Assembly: GCF_032854445.1 (NCBI RefSeq)
Contig: NC_088299.1
Location: 4,875,001-4,939,000, forward strand
Length of the DNA stretch: 64,000 nt
Origin: Liolophura sinensis
Taxonomy: Eukaryota; Mollusca; Polyplacophora; Chitonida; Chitonidae
Reading direction: 5' to 3'
The translations under genes and the position numbers were made by a program. The notes under the pieces were generated by a model, which saw nothing but the letters and a program-made list of their open reading frames with translations, made no database searches and had not been told where the DNA came from. This document shows, in pieces, positions 56,106 through 64,000 of the stretch. How positions within the stretch are numbered: position 1 is the stretch's first letter; every line of letters begins with the position of its first letter.

Positions 56106-56463
56106 AATAAATAACTCTTTTCAAGCGAACTGTTGCATTCGCCTGGCCCCAATATTCACAGCCGGGGTTTCGTATTTTTGTACTTTTCTTGCCGCGAGAT
56201 TTTTTGTTCAGTGGTGCGTTAGGCTTTCGCCCAAATTGATTCAGCTTATTTAATCTCGTGGCTGTTATTTAAGATGGTGGCTGTTATTATATAACAAGAC
56301 AGAATGGCAGATGTGAGGTCACAACCTGCCATGCATGCGCATTTGAACCATGTAGAACACCATGCCCAATAACAAGACCAAGATAACAACTACAACAACA
56401 GCCGTCATCCCAGAAAACTGGTTACCGCAGCTAATAGTTCTTCGATTCTTTTATTGGTTTATT

Positions 56464-56654
56464 AGGCGGCTTCCGTGGCCTAGTGATTAGTGTGCTCGTC
56501 CAGCACAGTGACTCTGGAGACTTCTCGCCAATGTGGTCGCTCTGAGGTCAAGGCAGGGCTCTGCCCGGTTTTCTCCTACAATAATGCTGGCCGCTGGCGT
56601 ATAAGTGAAATATTCTTTAGTACGGCGTAAAACACCAATCAAATAAATAAATAA
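56464..56654 (+). mobile_element. SINE, AAAT-tail family
   Basis: Duplication ATTGGTTTATT at 56453-56463 and 56655-56665. The tRNA-like head TTCCGTGGCCTAGTGATTAG is present and the tail is AAATAAATAAAT. Confidence 0.9.
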
Positions 56655-57454
56655 ATTGGTTTATTGGGTATGTCATACATATAATTTGCTTAAGGTGATG
56701 AAGGCAATTTTCGAATACACTCCACGCACACTTGGTCCAGTGTTGAAAAGAAAACTCGAATGTTTGCTAGTCTGAGGAAGCAATTCTAACTTCTACATAC
56801 GCCACCATAGTAAAGGCGCTGGAAATAACATTAATACAGATTTGAAGTGCTACATTGCCTCAACATTGCCACACGTTTATGGAAGGTCAGCGGCCGGTTT
56901 ACTTTTGCTTCAGGTTTAACATCTCCTTCAACGGTATTTCGACCATATATGTCGACAGGTGCCTGTTTGCATCAGCGCGGACCCAACTGTCACAGGGTAA
57001 TGTTGCTCCACTACGAGAATATCGTGCGTTAGACACGATGCCCCACTTAGCTGCAATATGTTGACACAGGAGCAACCATTGCATGAGTCTCTGTCTCGGA
57101 AGCCAAGGAAGTGCTATGTCTGAACATTTTATAGCATGAGCGCCTACGCTGTGCAATAGGCATAAACAAAAACGTCTACCATATGACATACATTAAAAGC
57201 CTATCAAACAAAACTTTCTCATTACTGTTTATTTCATTCTGTGTCTGTCAATACCCGTCTAAAGAAGATGCACGTACTGTCGTTTAGGCTTGCGTTATAT
57301 ATTAAAGAAGTTAATATGAAGTTGTTGGTGACAGCACCTGAGTTCCACTCAAGGCTGATTATTAAGACAATCTAAATGGATACTAGAGCTAAGAAAATAT
57401 ATAACGTCAGCTTTCAACCATCTGCTCCTCTATCGCAGTTTCTCTGCTTTAGAT

Positions 57455-57720
57455 CAAGGCGGCGAAATAGGCATTCGTGTTCAAGACATCAACCATATTG
57501 GTCGTCTTGAGTCACTGATCGCAAGACCAATTTCTAAAACAACGTTCAATACAAACCAGCAAAGAAATAAGAAAATATAAAATGTAAAAAATCAGGACGG
57601 ATCGATTCATGCAAATAGAACAAGTCAACACTTCGGTTCAATGATGACCGAAAGAGGCAATGAATGTTTCAGGAGATCAAGAGACCTAGAGTCTACCAGA
57701 CCGAGACCAAAGCTTTTCGA
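57455..57720 (+). pseudogene. Decayed relative of the 16968 ORF
   Basis: In one frame it reads IGIRVQDINHIG ... LIARPISKTTFNTNQQRNKK, then an in-frame TAA, then resumes with NVKNQDGS. The IARP-x-x-KTT core and the spacing of basic residues match the ORF at 16968-17264. No start or signal peptide was found upstream. An ATAAA-containing run follows near 57748. Confidence 0.4.
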
Positions 57721-57944
57721 CTAGTCGTAGAGTTTGTATAGATGACAAATAAACGCAAAAGATCACTTTCTTTTCCAGTGGGTACTGTGTAGTGTAAATG
57801 CCGTCTCATTACAATAAAGAAAAAGAGATGAGTCTTTCGTATTTTTTGGATACCAATGTATTCAAAAAAGAACCATAAAAGAACATATATGTACCATTAG
57901 CTTATATATTCAGTTTTTACAATCGTCATTTAACAGTTCTGGGA

Positions 57945-58205
57945 ACACGTGTTCCTCAGAACACGTGCTATGTGATAAACAGTAAGTCTATAAACGTTAT
58001 TCCTTAGTCGCATGTACTCTTCAACCGAAGCAGCCTTGACTTCATTACCGAGCTATAAATAGTCCATGGTTCATTTTCAATCGAGATATTAATTACATGT
58101 TTTCCTTGATACAAGGTCTGATAAAATTAGATTAATGAGATTTCTGTCTGGCTTGAGATTGTATATGATAAGGTATACTTCTTAGTGCATATTTCCTGTG
58201 AGGCA
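57945..58205 (-). repeat. Dispersed repeat E (inverted partner 51785-52050)
   Basis: The complement reads AATTAATATCTCGATTGAAA, then CAAGGCTGC, ending at GGAACACGTGTTCC, a perfect 14-base palindrome. Confidence 0.75.
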
Positions 58206-58209
58206 TTAC

Positions 58210-59580
58210 CGCTTCTGAATGAGGTAGGGTAAATACTAGGAATAAAACTTTGTAAAAGGATTAAAATGCGCTTATACTTACATGTAATTATACAAATACC
58301 CATGTCATCAAGACTGCAGCTTTGAGTTAGGACATTCGTCAGGTATCTGGGAAATTGTGGTAGTTTTTACCAGAATCTGTCTGTCTGGAATACTTCATCC
58401 TTAACTATGGCTATCGTACTCTGTAAAGGAATAATTCTATGTTTCATGATGTACATTTTCACAGTGAATGCTAATTTTGTGGGGGATATGATTTCGTGGT
58501 ACCAAATACATTGTTGAAACATGAACTATTAAGTGAAGTTTAATGAAGTGGTTTCATGTCACGACTTCTGTCAGGTACCAGTTTCTGGCAAAGGGTTTGT
58601 CTTCAGATATCGCAAACAACAAACATGAGCCCCGATGGTTAAGAGAAAAACTCTAGCTTCAACTAACGAAAACAATCAGTTCACCAATTCATCAACTCAC
58701 TCTTCATATTAAAACGAATGATGCGTGTACTTGGCGCCAATCTGAAACACAGCTACATTCATGTTTGTATGGGTTAGGTTATTCCTATGGAGAAGGAGAC
58801 AAATTTCCAACCAACATTTGTGTTGTTGTTTTTTTATTGTGATTTTACACGATGCTGTTCAACGTTTTAGTGAGATTAATGGGTGGTCAGAACATTTATA
58901 GCTGAGTCCTAATCTTTGTATAATTAAGAAAATAGATTGACGCGAACAAAATGGCCAGGCCATGCCTTGGCATGTCTGATTGGCTACGTTAACACTGTGA
59001 TTGACAGCAGCGTTAGATCAAAGGTCTCTGTATGTCAGTGACGTGAAACATCACTCTTGTCGATAACAAGCTGTTGGATATGAGTCATTCAAAATAAGAA
59101 TGGAAATGTTAGTCTTGGATTGAAGCTCACCCTATTACATGTTAAGAACTTCAAAGAGCTACCACAGGTGATTAAGGCATCTTTTCGCTGCAATATAGTA
59201 CTTGCCTTAAACCAATGATAAAGGGATATGTCTCCTTGTCATTCGTAACGGTTTTCTTCACTGTATAATATTGAGAAAACTATGCCATTGGCAAACTTTC
59301 AGGCAACTTCAATTTTCAAGATGCTACAATCGGTTTTTTAAAATTGAAATGTCACGTCAGGTCAGTAAAGCGAAACCTAATCCATCTGAAAAGTGGCGTT
59401 GAATTCTTTTTTTTTATTTAGACACGAGTCATTTTCTAAATTTATCCTACCTCATTTCTCGTTTCGCCTGCACGTGTCTCACAATTCTTAAATTATCCAA
59501 CACACATTATTCTTGGTTTCCAATGGCCAAAACAACGTCACATGATATTCTGCAAAACACGTTATTATATCCCATTTAAT
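58210..59580. other. Intergenic, nothing recognised
   Basis: AT-rich; no gene, SINE body or tandem array seen. Confidence 0.4.
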
Positions 59581-59584
59581 TGAT

Positions 59585-59935
59585 TCTCTTATTCCACTGG
59601 TCGGGAAACGGTCACATAATATTCAGTAAATCATGATGTGCAACGATCATGCGTCCAAGGAATGCAGCGTCACGCTCACAACGTAATGTCACGCGTTCAC
59701 GAAGCAATAACCAACCATCTCGCGTGTATATCCAACGGTCACGTGCTTTATTGCACAGCAGTTGCCTTGCTTAGAGCTTGTTTGAAAAGTAAACAACCGG
59801 AATGTGATTTTAGCTCGGCTACCAACGTACAAATGGTGATTTCAAGTACAGCCCGAAAATGTACACTGTTATGGTGCATGCTGAGGGATGGGATATAGGG
59901 AAGAGTCAGCTCTCCACAAGTGATAGTCAGCTCTC
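59585..59935. mobile_element. Hairpin element, copy 3 (inverted relative to copy 2)
   Basis: It shares GGTCACATAATATTCAGTAA with copy 1 (GGTCACATGGTATTCCTCAA) and GTGCATGCTGAGGGATGGGA with copy 2 on the other strand. The second hairpin arm is poorly preserved. Confidence 0.65.
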
Positions 59936-59994
59936 TTCACTGCCTGTCCATCTGTAACACAAAGGTTTCAACGAGTGACATATCCTTCGGCTTA

Positions 59995-60270
59995 CAGTTA
60001 TCCCCTATCGCCCATCAACTGGTCATTTTCTAGTGATTATGATGGTCACTCCTCGTGACCAGGGGTTATCCCCTGGTGAAGTCGTCTGGACAGCTCGTCA
60101 GTAACCCGATCAGACGTTTACAAAGAGATAAACCTGGATCAATATGTCGACATAAAACAGAAAAATCCCTTCTCAATGCTCCAGAATAAACGTGATTCTG
60201 TCTCGTATTGACCCCAGGCTTTCAATAGCGGATGGTAACCGCTTATATTCTGTATTTTTTATTACCGGTG
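59995..60270 (-). repeat. Dispersed repeat D (inverted partner 41860-42140)
   Basis: Inverted match to the 41860 copy, including CGTTTACAAAGAGATAAACC and ATTCTGTCTCGTATTGACCC. The plus-strand frame has stops. Confidence 0.8.
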
Positions 60271-60431
60271 AGAATTATCTATTTTGTGTTGGAGTTATAA
60301 CCATGTACCATACATAAAATCACTACAGCATTTGTATTTGCTTATTTAATATCAGATTATTCTGACATGCTTAATGTCTTTCAGGTATTTGCAATAAATT
60401 TACAGTCACATTGCTTGAAACGCATAATATT

Positions 60432-60580
60432 TTTTTATGTATTTGATTGGTGTTTTACTCAGTACTCAAGAATATTTCACTTACACGACGGCGGCCAGCG
60501 TTATGGTTGGAGGAAAGCGGACAGAGCCCGGGGAAAACTAACGACCATCCGCAGGTTGCTGTCAGACCTTCCCGCGGAAA
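60432..60580 (-). mobile_element. SINE, AAAT-tail family, 5'-truncated
   Basis: ATTTGATTGGTGTTTTACTC, AAGAATATTTCACTTACACG and GGCGGCCAGCGTTATGG match the family. Confidence 0.85.
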
Positions 60581-60749
60581 CGGATAATAGGATCAGGGTC
60601 TGCTCCCACAGGTTTGTTCTTTAATATGTATAAATATGTTTTTCTCTGTCATTTCAGTCATTTCAGTTAGGGGGAAGTAGCTAAAGTGCACACCTTTTGC
60701 GATCAGTGACAACATCTACGGTTTTCGGTTTCTGTTATGGCCGCAAATG

Positions 60750-61080
60750 GACGAATGTGAAGGTCTGAAATCTATGCGTCAAAACAGACATCTGTATACC
60801 AGCCGTCAATCAATAAGGACTTTCCTGGTCAACAATCGCAAGGCCAATGCCCAAAACGACACAGACTACCAAAGAACCAAGACTAAAAAGCAGCCAGTAG
60901 CTCTCAGAGATGTAGGAAACAAGCAAGATATGTTCTAGGCAACTGAGTGAAATCAGTATTCATATCGAGTACCATGCTAGAATGTAAGTTGTCGATAATA
61001 AAATATGTATGTCAGTTGCGCTTTGATTGCAGCTGTTCATATACTCAAAGTGACCATCTAATTCAACACGATGAAAGTAC
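60750..61080 (+). pseudogene. Second decayed relative of the 16968 ORF region
   Basis: It aligns with about 17020-17370. In the matching frame it reads CVKTDICIPAVNQ, a stop, then TIARPMPKTTQTTKE and another stop. The match continues past the AATAAA (60997) into sequence matching the end of the convergent retroelement ORF (CATCTAATTCAACAC). Confidence 0.5.
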
Positions 61081-61841
61081 AGCCCCTAGCCCCGGGGTAG
61101 CGGCTCTCCCTGCATGCTGTAAAGAATCGAACAGGCGTTTTGACGTTAGAACCGTCCACGCAAGCGAGAAATGGGCTTTAATAAGCAATGTCACAGGCTG
61201 TAATGAATTGGAGAAAACAGTCTGACAAGCAACGGCCTCGAGGCAGAGTGGAAGACTATTTGAGCATCGGCCGACAACGCTCGAATGTTCGTTAGCACAG
61301 TCCAACGTTTGTTGAAGACGACTTGTTTTCCACTCGTGGATAAAAATACTGCACTTTGAGATTTTTGTCGATCTTAGATAATCATGGAAGAAGAGCTGAG
61401 CTCAATAAAGGATAAAAAAACTGGATAATAAAATTTCTGACTTAGAACTGTATTAGTGCGTCACCATTTGCTGTCTAAGCCCAATGATTGGCTTTCTTCG
61501 TGTACATTCGGTTGTTATTAGATGGTGTAGAAGTTCTATGCGCGCATGCGCCACACTGATGGAACGCAATTACCATGAGAATAACCTGAACAAGCAGAAG
61601 GATCTTCTGTTAATTCCCTTTTTGCACAAATCAGTACTTGGTCAAAACTTTTTGTCTAGAAATAATGCAAACAGTGGCTCCTTGACATACACTGCACATT
61701 TAAAGCGCTGACATGGCCATTTCAATCGGTTCGTTGGCCAATGAAGGCACGGAATTCAGCTCGTAATGCATTGACCGTAAGGTTGTGATGTTCTATATAA
61801 CTGTGTTGTTTTACCCCGGCCACCCTGGTTTCCTCCGCCGT

Positions 61842-62190
61842 GTAAGTGAGAAATTCTGTTAAACACTTGTACAAATATTATAATGGTTGGGTAAGTGAGA
61901 AATTCTTTCAAACACTTATACAAACATTATAATGGAAGGGTAAGTGAGAAATTCTCCTAAACATACACACATTATAATGACTTGTGAGAAATTCTGTTAA
62001 ACACTTATGCAAATTTTATAATGGTATGGTAAGTGAGAAATTCCGGTAAACCCTAATACCAATACCGTAATGACATGGTAAGTAATACATTCTGTTAAAC
62101 ACTAGTACAAATTTTATAATGACATAGTGACTGAGAAATTTTGTTAAACACCTATACAAACATTAAACACTGATTCAAACATTGTAATCA
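61842..62190. repeat. ~49-base minisatellite, about 7 copies
   Basis: The unit is GTAAGTGAGAAATTCTGTTA plus AACACTTATACAAACATTAT plus AATGGTATG. The first unit starts inside a SINE-like end (TTTCCTCCGCCGTGTAAGTG). Confidence 0.93.
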
Positions 62191-62402
62191 CACGAGAATT
62201 GTAAACGATGTATATGACGTTTAACATTCTCTTTGGAAGCGAAAGTAAGAATACAAACTAAATCGGCATTTTGTCCAAGGTTGGCTATTTTTTGTTTGAG
62301 ACTCTGTCCAGCTCCTTCTCCCGATACGCAAACACGATCACTGTCACATAGACATAAGTGAATCACAAATAAAATATATTAATTATCAGATTTATACATA
62401 GA

Positions 62403-62659
62403 TTTATTTATTTATTTGATTGGTGTTTTACGCCGTACTCAAGAATATTTCACTTATACGACGGCGGCCAGCATTTTGGTGGGTGGAAACCGGGCAAAGC
62501 CCGGGGGAAACCTACGACCATCCGCAGGTTGCTGAGGACCTTCCCACATACGGCCGGAGAGGAAGCCAGCATGAGCTGGACTTGAACTCACAGCGACCGC
62601 ATTGGTGAGAGACTCCTAGGTCATTACGCTGCGCTAGCGCAATAACCAACTGAGGCCCC
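62403..62659 (-). mobile_element. Full-length tRNA-derived SINE, AAAT-tail family
   Basis: Perfect 14-base duplication GATTTATACATAGA at 62389-62402 and 660-673 of the same thousand (62660-62673). Read on the minus strand, the head GGGGCCTCAGTTGGTTATTG carries an A box and GAGTTCAAGTCC a B box, with a long variable-arm-like insert between them. The tail is (AAAT)n. It is the best reference copy of the family here. Confidence 0.93.
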
Positions 62660-62851
62660 GATTTATACATAGAGGTTGCACAATGAAAGCCCATATAGTG
62701 TATATCTTTATTATGATTTTTTCTTTTATTTTCAAGACTTAAATTGCAATGGATTTTTGTTGTACTACCAGCTTCCATCACCCAAAGTTTAGGGTTATAT
62801 CAGGATAAAACACAGGGAAAGGGGGAGGTAAACTGATTGTCAAAAACCAGG

Positions 62852-62852
62852 G

Positions 62853-62922
<70 letters not shown>
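62852..62922. repeat. Compound TA/CA microsatellite
   Basis: (TA)n of about 11 units passes directly into (CA)n of about 24 units. Confidence 0.97.
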
Positions 62923-62924
62923 AA

Positions 62925-64000
62925 GATCCTGCCAACAATATCGGCGTCCTCACATACGTCTATTAGTACCTTAGATGACATTGTTCCTTGAAGCGAGACG
63001 CCTAGCGGGGTTAGAATCATCCATTTTTAACACCAGCTGGACATTTCCTGCGAACAAAGTGGTCTTTAGAGACTTCCGATCAGTGGTTGCTCTCAATAAA
63101 CACGTCTGGAGAGTCCCTCTATTTTGCACAGACTTAAGTTTATATGATGCTTATCCTAGATGGAAATATGGACGAACAGCTGGCAAACTCTTTCCATTTC
63201 TTTCACAAGCCACGATTACGTCGCCTCTCTTACCATACACATAATATTATTGTGACATGTAAACAGCTATATCCTTATTTGCTTGTGGCTTGAAGTCAAG
63301 AGGTTGAAGGATGGTGATTTGCTTTAAACACTAATTCGGATCACCTTAAGTTACTCCAGTGGTGTAATAGAGAAAAAATATACATAGAAATAACCCTTAG
63401 TTTTCAACAGTTTTCCTTCTTGTAGAGCACCAGCTAGCCCATGTGACATGTGCGGAGATATTGATCTTTCTTTTGGTGTGACTTTTGGTGGCTCTGGCAT
63501 TAGATTAATATACGCCCCTCTGAGAAGAAGCCAAACCAAGTTTTTATCGTTGTGTAAGGTTTCTGTTCAGATACTCGATAACATTATCAGTTCTGTGTAT
63601 ACAAATTCAACTCAGTGCGCATGCCGACTCTGAAAAAAGGGAATATATCCAATGTACGATCAAAAGACCGATAAGTCAACTTCAAGAAATACTGATAAAA
63701 CTTTTGAAAGATATGAGTCGCGATTCGTATCTAAGACTTTAAACTCAATGTAATTGCCGCCCAGGACAAGAGTGGGCCAAAGTACACAGGGTATCAATAT
63801 GCTGTTACAAGGGCTGGAGAAGGGGCCGAGGGTGAAGGTGACGCCTTCAGCTGAAAGCCCAGGGGATCCGTGATGTAAATATGTTGACACGCCTACTACA
63901 AGTAAAACTCGTGTCTGATGCCTCAAGTCTTTCGATCTTGGCTTCGTGTAACACAGACTCGGTCATACTGATGTGACTTTGGCCAAACCTTTTCCACAAC
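62925..64000. other. Right edge, nothing recognised
   Basis: Short open frames on both strands (for example 62975-63244 plus) show no known motif. An exon of a neighbouring gene cannot be excluded. Confidence 0.35.

Noticed and set aside
62575-62660. A tRNA-Ser/Leu-like gene on the minus strand
   Set aside because: It is the head of an AAAT-tail SINE bounded by a 14-base target-site duplication.

Overview
The window is animal nuclear DNA and most likely comes from a mollusc. It is AT-rich. It holds two conserved eukaryotic genes broken into many exons with GT-AG introns, and a dense load of short repeats. The mollusc call is an inference from the look of the two main tRNA-derived SINE families (one with an ACTC-type tail, one with an AAAT-type tail) and from the gene sequences. 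No search was run.

Left part (1 to about 9.6 kb): MCM4, a subunit of the replicative helicase MCM2-7, lies on the minus strand. Its start codon is at 8855. Nine coding exons (8855 down to 699) give the N-terminal ~504 residues, up to just before the AAA+ ATPase module, which lies off the left edge. One exon carries a single-base frameshift in a homopolymer. An untranslated first exon ends at 9538, and an E2F-like site sits just upstream of it.

Middle part (about 9.7 to 31.05 kb): DHODH, the class 2 dihydroorotate dehydrogenase of pyrimidine synthesis, lies on the plus strand, head-to-head with MCM4. Eight exons from 11999 to 31050 join in phase and encode 396 residues, close to the family length. 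Only the very short 5' end is unresolved. The exon carrying the SNTT motif is preceded by three decayed tandem copies of its own acceptor site and 5' half. A ~10 kb intron contains a small secreted-protein-like ORF and a retroelement remnant that converges on it.

Right part (about 31 to 64 kb): I recognise no conserved host gene. It holds SINEs (several with target-site duplications), a decayed Ty3/gypsy retrotransposon (about 47.8 to 50.5 kb, minus strand), a dispersed ~373 bp repeat, hairpin elements, a possible Harbinger-type remnant, several minisatellites, and two decayed relatives of the small ORF in the DHODH intron.

MCM4 (DNA replication licensing) and DHODH (pyrimidine supply) both serve DNA synthesis. 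Their divergent layout with a shared upstream region makes coordinated S-phase expression plausible, but that is inference.
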